NCBI GenBank assembly: GCA_035532275.1
Contig: DATKRG010000196.1
Span: forward strand, 1 to 64,000
Length of the DNA: 64,000 nt
Direction: 5' to 3'
Origin: UBA9676 sp035532275
GTDB taxonomy: Bacteria; Actinomycetota; Actinomycetes; Streptosporangiales; Streptosporangiaceae
Part shown: one piece after another, positions 16,892 to 25,163 of the stretch
Numbering within the stretch: position 1 is the stretch's first letter
Layout of the letters: each line of letters starts with the position of its first letter
Made by a program: the position numbers and the translations under genes
Notes under the pieces: generated by a model
The model's input: the letters and a program-made list of their open reading frames with translations, nothing else
Database searches by the model: none
Told to the model about the DNA's origin: nothing

Positions 16892-17860
16892 CTAGCGCTC
16901 GTTTCCCGCGCGCAGCCAGCCGGTGTAGTCGGCGACTGCGCGCTCGGTGTCGTACGCGGGCTGGTAGCCGGTGTCCTGGTGGATGCGGCTGATGTCAAGG
17001 TATGTGTCATGGCCCGGCCCGTCCGGGTCGCGGCCGTCCGGGAGCTGGATCTGCGCGTCAGGGATGACCTTCCTGATCGCGGCGGCGATCTCTGCATATG
17101 TTGTCGCCCGTCCGGCGGCAACGTTGTAGGTGCGGTAGCTCAGCTGTTCCGATAGCTGCAGGAGCGCGATGGCCCGGCCGCAGTCCTTGACGTAGCACAG
17201 GTCGGTCCCGTCGTCGGCGTAGGCGGGCGAGTGCAGCGTGGAGAGGTCCGGCGCCGTGCCGCGGACTGCTGCATGCACGAGCTGGGGCGCCGCGGAGAAC
17301 GGCGATGCAGTGCGGCCGAGCGGGCCCCAGATGCTGCCGATGCGGTAGCTGAGAATCTCAATGCCCGTAACGCTGGCGATATAGCCGGTCAGCAGTTCGC
17401 CGATCTTCTTGAACGCCGGGATCACGTGGCCTGCTGTCATCGGGAGCGGCATGTCCTCCCGGTATGGCGGATTCCCGGTGACGCCGCCATACACGCCTAT
17501 CGTGCTCGCGGCGCCGATCCGCGCCACCTCCCAGTCACTGGCCGCCTGGATCACGTTGAGCAGGCTGTCAATTGCTTTCCGGGCGCCGTCGATGGGCTCG
17601 TACGCGCCGGGGGGCCAGGGCACGGACCCGGCGAGATGCACGATACCGGTGATCTTGTGGCGCTTGCCGATCTCCAGGAACGCCGGCCGGTCGGTGATGT
17701 CGGCCTGCTCGACGAAGACCCGCCGGCCGGCCTCGGTGGCGAAGGCGTCAGGCACCGCGGCGGCGCGGCGCTGGACGAGCACGCACGACTCGCCCAGGTC
17801 GAGCATGGCCCGGGTGGTGTGCGACCCGATGAAACCCAGGCCGCCTGTTATCAGGATCAT
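16892..17860 (-). CDS. NAD-dependent epimerase/dehydratase (extended SDR)
   Basis: A 322-residue Rossmann protein: MILITGGLGFIGSHTTRAML is the NAD(P)-binding GxxGxxG start, VEQADITDRPAF contains the adenine-ring aspartate, and IVHLAGSVPWPPGAYEPID is the NAG-like strand. Members interconvert nucleotide sugars or act on other carbonyl/alcohol pairs. The catalytic serine/threonine is plausible in GAASTIGVYGG. The expected YxxxK is replaced by HVIPAFKKIGE with no tyrosine four residues before either lysine. Another Tyr might serve, or the activity may be lost or altered. It is divergent from marR and lies between the IS-end-like repeats. Confidence 0.82.
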   Translation of the reverse strand: MILITGGLGFIGSHTTRAMLDLGESCVLVQRRAAAVPDAFATEAGRRVFVEQADITDRPAFLEIGKRHKITGIVHLAGSVPWPPGAYEPIDGARKAIDSLLNVIQAASDWEVARIGAASTIGVYGGVTGNPPYREDMPLPMTAGHVIPAFKKIGELLTGYIASVTGIEILSYRIGSIWGPLGRTASPFSAAPQLVHAAVRGTAPDLSTLHSPAYADDGTDLCYVKDCGRAIALLQLSEQLSYRTYNVAAGRATTYAEIAAAIRKVIPDAQIQLPDGRDPDGPGHDTYLDISRIHQDTGYQPAYDTERAVADYTGWLRAGNER

Positions 17861-17929
17861 CTCCGCTGCTCCCGTCTTCCCTGCTCTGCCGCCGTCACTG
17901 CGAACGGCCTGACCGTCAGGAGGATTGAA

Positions 17930-17946
17930 CGTCAGTATTGCTGACG
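17930..17946. promoter_or_regulatory. MarR operator candidate
   Basis: CGTCAG and CTGACG arms are separated by five bases. Another CGTCAG half-site lies at 17914-17919. The palindrome sits between the divergent epimerase and marR genes, just upstream of a TAAGAT -10 (17959-17964) that would start transcription at or next to the marR GTG. Confidence 0.5.
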
Positions 17947-17971
17947 ATCAGTCTAGGGGTAAGATTACCGG

Positions 17972-18442
17972 GTGTCCAGCGAGACCAGGGATGACCAGCA
18001 CGCCGGGGAAGGGCCGGGGCCGGAACTGACCAGCCGCCTCGGCTACCTCCTCAAGCACGCACGACTGAAGCTGGGGGAGCTGACCGCCGCCGCCCTGGCG
18101 CCATACGGACTGGACGGGCGCGAACTGGCGGTGCTGCTCGTGCTCGCCGGCTGCGAGCCGGCATCCCAGCAGCAGGCCGCCCGGCGGCTCGGCATCGACC
18201 GCACGACCATGGTCGCCCTCCTTGACGCGCTTGAGGACAAGGGACTGGTGACCCGTCATCCTCACGCCGAGGACCGGCGCAAGAACGTCGTCGAGCTGAC
18301 CGCGGCCGGCCGCGACACCCTCCGTGACGCCACCCAGGCAGGCGACGACGCGGAACGCCGGTTCCTCGCACCGCTGACCGAACCCGCCGCCCAGCAGCTA
18401 AAAGACGCCCTTCACACACTCCTGACCCAGCCGGACGGCTAG
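17972..18442 (+). CDS. MarR-family transcriptional regulator
   Basis: A 156-residue winged-helix protein: LGYLLKHARLKLGELTAAAL (dimer helix), DGRELAVLLVLAG, QQQAARRLGIDRTTMVALLD (recognition helix) and the wing RHPHAEDRRKNVVELT. MarR proteins are usually repressors released by phenolic or oxidant ligands. It faces the epimerase gene across a perfect inverted repeat, so autoregulation and control of the epimerase are likely. The GTG start has no clear ribosome site and lies seven bases after a -10-like hexamer, suggesting a leaderless mRNA. Confidence 0.88.
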   Translation: MSSETRDDQHAGEGPGPELTSRLGYLLKHARLKLGELTAAALAPYGLDGRELAVLLVLAGCEPASQQQAARRLGIDRTTMVALLDALEDKGLVTRHPHAEDRRKNVVELTAAGRDTLRDATQAGDDAERRFLAPLTEPAAQQLKDALHTLLTQPDG

Positions 18443-18718
18443 CCCAGCCGGTACCCCGCAGGAAGCCCTCGCCTGCGGCCTCTACCCCGCCGGTCCCACC
18501 ACCCGTAACCACCAAACCCTGGAAGGATCAATGCGGCGCTGCACTAGGCGCCCTGGGGTGCCCCGCGGCTGCACCCGTCCGCTGCATACCAAAACACCGC
18601 AGTAATCAGCACCAAAGCCGACCGACGGCAAGGGAACCCGCCCATACCGCCTGCCAGCGTCGGCGGCTCCCGCCATCCCGGTCCCGCCCGACGGCCTCGC
18701 CAGTAATGGAGAGCCTAC
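18443..18718. other. Intergenic stretch without a supported gene
   Basis: Frames here lack coding character. Nothing recognisable was found before the right-hand IS-end-like repeats. Confidence 0.4.
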
Positions 18719-18857
18719 GGACACGATTGGATGGCAACCCAGCGCCGCATCGTGCTCTCACGCCGGTCAGCAGCGCCCGTCACAGCGCCATAACAGTGAC
18801 ACTCAACCGTGTCCGTGCAGGTCAGGATCCGACCTATCGACACGATCAGATGTCAAA
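18719..18857 (-). repeat. Inverted copies of the IS-end-like repeat
   Basis: Two units opposite in orientation to the 16.6-kb array lie near 18719-18735 (GACACGATTGGATGGCA) and 18838-18856 (GACACGATCAGATGTCA). They immediately precede the end of the decayed acyl-CoA synthetase gene. Together with the left array they bracket the epimerase and marR genes. Confidence 0.5.
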
Positions 18858-20108
18858 GGACAGTTTCTGCGCACTTTGACCGATGGCGTGAGCTGGCCGG
18901 AGGCTTCGGTGAAGCCTGTGCCGAGAATCCGGAATCTGCGGATCGTCGGCGCGGGACACCGCCTTGTTCGCGTCGTCCACGGCCAGCTGGATGTCCGCGA
19001 TCAGTTCGGGGTCGCCGGCGAGGTCGCCGGGGGTGGCCCCGGCGGGCCGCCCGTGCTGCCGCTTCCAGAACTGCAGCGCCGCGCGATCCAGCGTCACCAG
19101 GCAGGTGATGTAGGGGCGGCCTTCGCCGATCACCATGGCCTGGCTGACTAGCACCTGGCCGGTCGGGGCATCGTTGCGCCAGTAACGGGAGAAGACGTTC
19201 GGGCCCTTGACCAGGATTTCGCCGTCGTCGGCAATCCGGACCGTGACGCCAGGCAGCGGCTGGCCTACCGTGCCGATCTCGTTGTGGCCCGGGGTGTTCA
19301 CCGTCGCGGCGGCCGAGGTCTCGGTCAGGCCGTAACCCTCCAGCACCGTGACACCTGCGCCGCGGAAGAAATGACCGCGCCGCTCGCCGGGCGGCGCGCC
19401 GCCCGAGACCGCATACTGCACGCGGCCGCCTACCGCTGCCTGCCATACACGAGCCGGTCGGACAGAGCGTGCCGCAGCCGGAGAGCGGGGCCGCCGCCGC
19501 CCACCGCGCCGTCGCTGGCCTTGCTCCATGCGATAGCCGTCGCCGTAGCGGCGGCGAAGATCCTGGTCCTGACCCTGCTCGCCGAGGCCTGCTGCCGCGC
19601 GCTGTCGTGGACCTTCTCGAATACCCGCGGCACCGCGAGCAGGAACGTGGGGCGGAACCCGGGCAGGCCGTCCGCCAGCGTCGCCATGTCCGGCCAGTGC
19701 CCCAGGATCGCACCGGATTCCAGGCAGCCAACCTGGATGATGCGCGCGAAAGCGTGCGCGAGCGGGAGGAAAAGCAGCGTCGAGCAGCCGGCGATCCCGA
19801 AGATCTCCGGGAGCACGGCCACCGCGTTGCGCGCGCCTGCGAGCAGGTTGCCGTGACTGAGTTCGCAGCCCTTCGGGCCGGCCGGTCGTGCCCGAGGTAG
19901 ATGTCCGGCGCTGTTCCAGCCGCTCCTCGCTGATCTGCGCGCCGCCGGACGCCAGCGCGTCCAGGCCGCCGGTCATCCACACGTGCTCCAGGCCGGGGAG
20001 CCTGCCACGGACACTGCCGATGATCTCCGCGTGAGTGCTGGTCTCGGCGAAGACGGTGCTGGCGGAGGCGGGGATCTCCAGCACCGCGGGGGTGCTGTAT
20101 TCGCGCAT
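18846..20108 (-). pseudogene. Long-chain acyl-CoA synthetase (FadD15-like), frameshifted and internally deleted
   Basis: The start MREYSTPAVLEIP and later pieces are unmistakably an AMP-forming acyl-CoA ligase: TSGTTGRP (P-loop), LFLPLAHAFARIIQVG, AVPRVFEKVHDSARQQ, AVSGGAPPG, EGYGLTETSAAATVNTP, and QAMVIGEGRPYITCLVTLD. They are spread over all three frames, so there are at least three frameshifts. About 75 residues are missing between ASAS and VFAETSTHAE. A further about 45 are missing between YWRNDAPTGQV and LVSQAMV, which removes the TGD motif and the ITGRKKE hinge. The C-terminus ends in a wrong frame at the repeat boundary. It cannot make an active enzyme. Confidence 0.8.
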
Positions 20109-20281
20109 GGGCCTCCTTCGCTGGCCACATTCTCGCCCGGATCTTCCTGCGGGACCTTTGCCTCTCCCAGGCGGTGCCGTGGACCCTGCACGGCTGATGT
20201 ATCGCCTGTAGAGGCTGGCACACGGAGATCTCGCGCTGGCGGCGGATGGAGCAGTCTGCGGGATCGCCGTGGAGGTAGGCC

Positions 20282-21133
20282 ATGACAGCCAAGCCCATCG
20301 TCACCGGCATCGACGGATCGGAAGACGCACTGCGGGCTGCCGCGTGGGCGGCCCGGGAGGCCGAATTGCGGCATGAATCGCTGGTGATCGTGTCCGTGCT
20401 GCCGCCGTTGCCGTGGCTGACCCCATCGGAGTTCGCCCCGGCCCTGACTGCCGCAGCACGCGAAGGAACGGAGCGGGCACTGGCCACGGCCGTCGAGCGG
20501 GCGAAGGAGCAGGCGACGGCCCTGACAGTAACGGCCGAACTGCTGCCTGGGCGGCCGGGCCCGGTGCTGGCCGAGCGCGCGGCCGGTGCCTTGATGCTGG
20601 TAGTCAGCTCCAGTGGGGCGGACGGGTTCGCAGCGGTAATCCCGGGCTCGGTCAGCCGGTATGCCACCGCCCATGCCCCATGCCCCGTTGTGGTCGTCTG
20701 CGGCGAGAGCACCACCGTGCACGGGGAGATAGTCGTCGGGGTGAGTGACCCGGACCTGCCGGACGCGGCCGCAGCGCTCCGGTTCGCCTTCACCGAGGCA
20801 ACGCTGCGCAGGGCCCGGCTGGTCGCCGTTCATGCCTGGTACTGGTCGGTCCCGGGCAGCCGGCTGGACCCGGCCCAGCTACCGGACGACGCGGCACATC
20901 ATCTGACCGACGTGCTGGCCGCGTACCAGGCCTCCTACCCTGGCCTGGAGGTCAGCCAGGATGTCGTGTGCGCCCACCCCGGCCGGGTGCTCGCCGGGGC
21001 CTCCGCGCGGGCAGATCTGGTCGTGCTGGGGCGCCCTGACGTCCCCGGGCTTGGTGTGGCTGGCCTCGGCTCGGTCACCCACGCCGTGCTCAACCACGCC
21101 CATGGCCCGGTCGCGATCATCCCCAACGGCTGA
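20282..21133 (+). CDS. Universal stress protein, tandem UspA domains
   Basis: The 283-residue protein contains two Usp domains (about 1-140 and 145-283). Domain 1 starts KPIVTGIDGSEDALRAAAWA. Domain 2 starts GEIVVGVSDPDLPDAAAALR and ends VVLGRPDVPGLGVAGLGSVT followed by HAVLNHAHGPVAII, the G-2x-G-9x-G(S/T) ATP-binding signature. Two-domain Usps are common in actinobacterial hypoxia/dormancy responses. A GGAGGT ribosome site precedes the ATG. It is divergent from the decayed acyl-CoA synthetase. Regulation cannot be read from the upstream sequence. Confidence 0.88.
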   Translation: MTAKPIVTGIDGSEDALRAAAWAAREAELRHESLVIVSVLPPLPWLTPSEFAPALTAAAREGTERALATAVERAKEQATALTVTAELLPGRPGPVLAERAAGALMLVVSSSGADGFAAVIPGSVSRYATAHAPCPVVVVCGESTTVHGEIVVGVSDPDLPDAAAALRFAFTEATLRRARLVAVHAWYWSVPGSRLDPAQLPDDAAHHLTDVLAAYQASYPGLEVSQDVVCAHPGRVLAGASARADLVVLGRPDVPGLGVAGLGSVTHAVLNHAHGPVAIIPNG

Positions 21134-21237
21134 CCTGCCACTCCCCGGTGGCTGGGAAGAACGTCACCGGCCCGCAGCGGCCAGCCGGGACTTTCGCCCC
21201 TGCCACCACACCAGCTGTGCCTGTGAGACTGCGGTGT

Positions 21238-21960
21238 GTGACCACATCGGCGGGTACCGGCCGCGCACAGCATTCTGCCGGGCACGTCCGGCTGGCCCGG
21301 CAGGTCGTGGACAAGCTGGGCGGCCGATATTCGACGGAACTCGGCATCGACGTTGACGCAGGGAACGCGGAGGTCGAAAGGTGGTTCCTGGCGGCCACCT
21401 TGTTCGGGACGCGTATCTCAGCCACGGTCGCTGAGCGCACGTTCCGCGTGCTCAGCGACCGTGGCCTGGCACGAATCGGCCAGGCGCGCCACATACCGCA
21501 GGATGACCTCATCGCCTACCTCGACCAGGGCGGCTACGCCCGCTACGACGCCCGGACCGCGGCCCGGCTCCAGGCCCTGTCCGACGTGATCGGCGAACGG
21601 TACGACGGGCAGGCGGCCGTGATCGGCCAGACATTCACCACTTACCCCCGATTGCGCCAAGCCCTGGATGTGCTGCCTGGCTGGGGGCCGGTGACCATCC
21701 AGCTGTTCCTGCGCGAGCTCCGGGGCGTGTGGCCTGGCGCGCAGCCACCCCTCGACCAGCGTGCCGTGGCTGGCGCGTCGCACCTCGGCCTACTCGGCCC
21801 AGATCCCGCTCAGCCAGATCTTCCCCACCTTGCCCGACTGGCCGCCGAATGCCGCCTGGACCCTCGGGACCTGGAAAGCGGGCTGGTCAGGCTCACGCTA
21901 GCCCACCACCGGTGGACGGCTTCATGCCCGGGCAGGCACCGCTGTGCTCTGCTGGGGTGA
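21238..21960 (+). CDS. HhH-GPD-type DNA glycosylase/endonuclease III-like protein
   Basis: About 240 residues with a helix-hairpin-helix region LDVLPGWGPVTIQLFLRELR followed by GVWPGAQPPLDQRAVAGASH, as in endonuclease III-like proteins. The N-terminal half is helical (LATLFGTRISATVAERTFRV). The catalytic Lys of EndoIII is not obvious, although an Asp after the HhH (PPLD) may be the general acid. No C-terminal 4Fe-4S Cys cluster is present. The role may be DNA base repair, but many such actinobacterial proteins are uncharacterised. I place the start at GTG 21238. An ATG at 21148 is possible and would leave 14 bases after the Usp stop. Confidence 0.65.
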   Translation: MTTSAGTGRAQHSAGHVRLARQVVDKLGGRYSTELGIDVDAGNAEVERWFLAATLFGTRISATVAERTFRVLSDRGLARIGQARHIPQDDLIAYLDQGGYARYDARTAARLQALSDVIGERYDGQAAVIGQTFTTYPRLRQALDVLPGWGPVTIQLFLRELRGVWPGAQPPLDQRAVAGASHLGLLGPDPAQPDLPHLARLAAECRLDPRDLESGLVRLTLAHHRWTASCPGRHRCALLG

Positions 21961-21990
21961 TCCCTGCCAGAGCTGGCCCGCCGGGGATGC

Positions 21991-22806
21991 TCAGCGCGCG
22001 CGCCAGCGGACAGAGCCGGGTTCCCAGCGGAATGCCAGCGCTATGACCAGGGCCGCGGCCAGGCTCCAGCTGAGCACGACGAGCAGCCCGGAGACCGGCA
22101 TCGGCCAAGAATGGGTGGCCGGATTGAACGCTGCCTCCATCGCGCGGGCCACCGGCGCCACCGGGAAGACGGAGGCGACGTGGTGGAGCCAGGGCGGCGC
22201 GTGCACCGAGGAGAAGAACACGTCGGAGATGAACGCCAGCGGCAGCATCGTGCCGAACGCGACCGGCAGGGCGGTGTCGCTCTTCGGCACCGCCACGGTG
22301 ACCGCGACGCCGAGCAGGAAGAAGCACACCATGCCCAGGCCGGCCGCGGCGGCGAAGTACCCCATTGCCTGCCAGACGATTGTCACGTGAAAGAAGACGA
22401 CACCGGTCGCGACGATGATCCCGACCGAGACGAGGGCGGTCACCAGCGCGGAGCCAGACCGCCCGGCAAGGTAGGTCCAGGCCGGCAGGGGCGTACCGCG
22501 CAAGCGCTTGAGTATCCCCTCTTCACGAGCCAGCACGATGCTGGTGATAGTCGTCACGTAACACGCGTTGAGGAGGCAGAATGCGCTGATCGCCGGGGTG
22601 AGGAACTGCGCGTACCGCAGTCCGCCCGGCACGTGGGCCGCGACGCTGGGCGTGATGACGTTCAGGCTGACCATCAGCAGCACCGGGATGACGGCCGTGA
22701 TGAAGAAGCCGAGCGGGCTGCGCAGCAGGAGCAGCAACTGGTAGCGGACCTGGGTCAGCGCGAGCAGCGGGGCAGGCCTGGATCTTGCCGGGACGTCAAC
22801 GGCCAC
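21991..22806 (-). CDS. ABC-2 type transporter permease
   Basis: About 271 residues with six hydrophobic helices (FFITAVIPVLLMVSL, FLTPAISAFCLLNACYVTT, VTALVSVGIIVATGVVFF, GYFAAAAGLGMVCFFLLGVA, LPVAFGTMLPLAFISDVFFS, VSGLLVVLSWSLAAALVIAL). Between helices 2 and 3 is the ABC-2 amphipathic motif REEGILKRLRGTPLPAW. It partners the ATPase encoded just upstream, whose end it overlaps by 11 bases. GTG with GGAGG four to five bases upstream is the best start. Such pairs export drugs, lipids or polysaccharides, and the substrate is unknown. Confidence 0.85.
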   Translation of the reverse strand: MAVDVPARSRPAPLLALTQVRYQLLLLLRSPLGFFITAVIPVLLMVSLNVITPSVAAHVPGGLRYAQFLTPAISAFCLLNACYVTTITSIVLAREEGILKRLRGTPLPAWTYLAGRSGSALVTALVSVGIIVATGVVFFHVTIVWQAMGYFAAAAGLGMVCFFLLGVAVTVAVPKSDTALPVAFGTMLPLAFISDVFFSSVHAPPWLHHVASVFPVAPVARAMEAAFNPATHSWPMPVSGLLVVLSWSLAAALVIALAFRWEPGSVRWRAR

Positions 22807-23749
22807 GGCGGCCTCCTGCCTGGCTGGCGTCCTCGGTAATGCGCAGGTAGGCGTCCTCAAGGGAGGGCCGGACCACACTCAGACCTTCGAGTTCCACGCC
22901 GTGCCGGACCGCCCACCGGGTCAGTTCGAGCAGCACGCGGGTGGGCTGGTCGGTATACATGACGATCTCGTCGCCATGCCGTTCCGGCTCATCCCACGGG
23001 CCTGCCGGAAGCACCTCGCCATGGAGCGCTGCCGGCAGCCGGAAAGTGATCATTGTCCCGGCGATGTCACGGCCGCCCAGCGCGGCCGGCGTGGACTCCT
23101 CGATCAGGTGACCGTGGCTGATCACCCCGACCCTGTCGGCCAGGCGCTGTACCTCGTCCAGATAGTGGGAGGTCAGCAGGACGGTGGTGCCGACGTCGCG
23201 CAGGCCGCCGATCAAGTCCCAGGCGTCGCGCCGGGCGTTCGGGTCGAAGCCCGTGGTCGGCTCGTCAAGAAACAGCAGGTCCGGGTCGCCGACCAGGGCC
23301 AGCGCCAAGTCAAGTCGGCGCAACTGGCCGCCGGACAGCGTCCGCACCCGCTCCTTGTGCTTGCTGGCGAGGCCTACCTGCTCAATGATCTGCTCTGCGT
23401 CCCGCGGCCGGGCGTAGAAGCCTGCATACAGCCGGACCGTCTCGCGCACTGTGAGCTCGCTGTCGATGCCGCCCGATTGCAGCACGATGCCGGTCCGCTC
23501 GCGGAAGTGGCGCCCGCCGGTGCCCGGGTCGAATCCGAGCACCTGGACCGAACCGGAGGTACGCTTGCGGTGCCCTTCGAGGATCTCCACGGTGGTCGTC
23601 TTGCCCGCCCCATTGGGCCCGAGGAGGGCATAGATCTCGCCCCGGCTGACCTGGAAGCTCACGCCGTCGACCGCGCGCAGCCGACCGTAGTCCTTGCACA
23701 GCCCCTCCACCACGATGGCGGGCGGCCGCCGGGCCGACGCGCCTTCCAT
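22796..23749 (-). CDS. ABC-2 exporter ATP-binding protein
   Basis: A 317-residue ATPase with Walker A (GPNGAGKTTT), Q-loop (VLQSGGIDSELTVRETV), signature TLSGGQLRRLDLALALVG, Walker B (LLFLDEPTTGFDP) and H-loop (LLTSHYLDEV). The about 90-residue C-terminal extension is typical of DrrA/CcmA-type drug and lipid exporters. It is the first gene of a two-gene operon with the permease. The region in front of it runs divergently into the cold-shock gene with about 185 bases between starts. Confidence 0.88.
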   Translation of the reverse strand: MEGASARRPPAIVVEGLCKDYGRLRAVDGVSFQVSRGEIYALLGPNGAGKTTTVEILEGHRKRTSGSVQVLGFDPGTGGRHFRERTGIVLQSGGIDSELTVRETVRLYAGFYARPRDAEQIIEQVGLASKHKERVRTLSGGQLRRLDLALALVGDPDLLFLDEPTTGFDPNARRDAWDLIGGLRDVGTTVLLTSHYLDEVQRLADRVGVISHGHLIEESTPAALGGRDIAGTMITFRLPAALHGEVLPAGPWDEPERHGDEIVMYTDQPTRVLLELTRWAVRHGVELEGLSVVRPSLEDAYLRITEDASQAGGRRGR

Positions 23750-23935
23750 AGCATCAATCGTCGGTTACGCCTGGCTCAGCTCGCAGAGACGTAGGTCCCT
23801 TGATCAGGACCGCAGGGCACAACGCAGAGCGGGGGACGTTGGACTGGCAGCACGAGCCGATAGTCTCTTCAGGCGACGGTCCTGGCTGCGGCAGGGTGGA
23901 ATCGGGCAGGTATCCCAGAATTAAGGAAAGTCAAC

Positions 23936-24139
23936 ATGGCGCAGGGCACTGTGAAGTGGTTCAACAGCGACAAGGGCTACGGCTTCATCGCTGTCGAAGG
24001 TAATCCGGATGTGTTCGTGCACTTCAGCGCGATCACGGCTGGCGGCTACCGCAGCCTGGAGGAAGGGCAGAAGGTCGAGCTCGACATCACTCAGGGCCAG
24101 AAAGGGCCCCAGGCGGAGAACGTCCGGGTCATCGGCTGA
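23936..24139 (+). CDS. Cold-shock protein (CspA family)
   Basis: A 67-residue single cold-shock domain: MAQGTVKWFNSDKGYGFIAV contains RNP1 (KGYGFI) and DVFVHFSAI contains RNP2. The TAGGYRSLEEGQKVELDI and GPQAENVRVI segments complete the OB fold. It binds single-stranded RNA/DNA and acts as an RNA chaperone. AAGGAAAG lies five bases before the ATG. The short leader and monocistronic setting are normal for the family. Confidence 0.95.
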   Translation: MAQGTVKWFNSDKGYGFIAVEGNPDVFVHFSAITAGGYRSLEEGQKVELDITQGQKGPQAENVRVIG

Positions 24140-24143
24140 CGCT

Positions 24144-24640
24144 TCACTTCGAGAAGAGGTGGAGGCCGAGCCAAGCCCACCAGGCGATCACCGCGATCCG
24201 GCCGGTGTGGCCGACCTGCCTGGCACGGAAGCGAGGACCGGGTCCGCCAGGTAGCTCAGCGTTGGGTGGGCGTAGGAGTCGGTGTCGAGATTGGGCTGCA
24301 GGTGGCCGGCCATGAGTAGCGCTGGAACCACCCCACGATCGCCGCGTATCCGGCACCCGCGAGCACGGCGGGAATCAGCAGCCGCCCCCGCGGCCCGGCG
24401 GCGCTCCGCCGATTCGTGTGAGAACAGCGCTACCCAGTCTGGCGGAGTAGGAGGTCGTGCCGGTTCCGCCCCACGGAATGAGCAAAGTGCCCGGCGGCGG
24501 GCATAGTCCCACGCCAGCGCGAGCCCGACCGCCATGAGATAGGCCGCCCGGACAGTGTCCGCAGCTGAACAGGGCCAGAGGGCCCTCCCCCATCTCCTTC
24601 TGGGCCACTCGGTGCTCTGCGTCGGCGTCGATCGGGCGGG
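24144..24640 (-). pseudogene. Decayed membrane-protein gene (DUF6186-like tail)
   Basis: Membrane-protein-like segments occur in all three minus frames: TVRAAYLMAVGLALAWDYAR, then RLLIPAVLAGAGYAAIVGWF, then GRIAVIAWWAWLGLHLFSK at the end. The last resembles the C-terminus of small actinobacterial membrane proteins (DUF6186 type, W-x-W-LG-H-F). At least two frameshifts separate the pieces, and no intact frame exists. The identification is weak. Confidence 0.4.
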
Positions 24641-24751
24641 CTGATGAGGTTTGCTCGGGTTGCTTGTTTCCGCTGCCCCGGTTGAGGGGGTCAGCTGGGA
24701 GTGGATACCCGATGCGGGGGGGCCTGGCTGGTGAGACGAGGGAGACCACGG

Positions 24752-25066
24752 ATGACTCCTGGCTCGTACGACATGGCCGTGAGCATGCATAACGTGAGCA
24801 GGAATGGGTCGGCGCCGCCCTGTGAGCACGTTGACATGCTGGTGCCGGTCGTTCCTCAGCCGGCCCGCTGCGCGGAATGCCATGCACGCGGCATGGCCTG
24901 GCCCAGGCTCATGGTGTGCCTGACGTGCGGATGGGTGGCGTGTTCTGATGACTCCCCGCATCGTCATGCCCGTGCGCATTACGAGGAGACCGATCATCCA
25001 CTCGCCGCCGAGTTCGCCCCCGAGCGGGGCCGCAGATGGTGCTACGTCCATCGGCGTGCGGTATGA
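24752..25066 (+). CDS. UBP-type zinc-finger protein
   Basis: About 104 residues. The conserved pattern is the ZnF-UBP fold: CEHVDML, CAECHARGMAWPRLMVCLTC, GWVACSDDSPHRHARAHYEE, TDHPLAAEF, and RRWCYVHRRA. Cys/His spacing (CxH, CxxC, CxxC, HxxxH..H) is intact. In eukaryotes this domain binds the free C-terminus of ubiquitin. Bacterial stand-alone copies are frequent in actinobacteria and their ligand is not established. GAGGGAG eight bases upstream supports this ATG, and a second ATG seven codons later is possible. Confidence 0.75.
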   Translation: MTPGSYDMAVSMHNVSRNGSAPPCEHVDMLVPVVPQPARCAECHARGMAWPRLMVCLTCGWVACSDDSPHRHARAHYEETDHPLAAEFAPERGRRWCYVHRRAV

Positions 25067-25163
25067 GCAGTCCGCCACCGGTGGCTATGGCAGCGGCGGC
25101 GCAGGGCTGCGAGACTGAGAGCACCGCGCCGTAGAGCCTTGTGGATGCTGAGGAGCTGCGTGC

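Noticed and set aside
18482..18724. 80-residue minus-strand ORF after marR
   Set aside because: Composition is random-like and it ends in the IS-end-like repeat. No support for coding.
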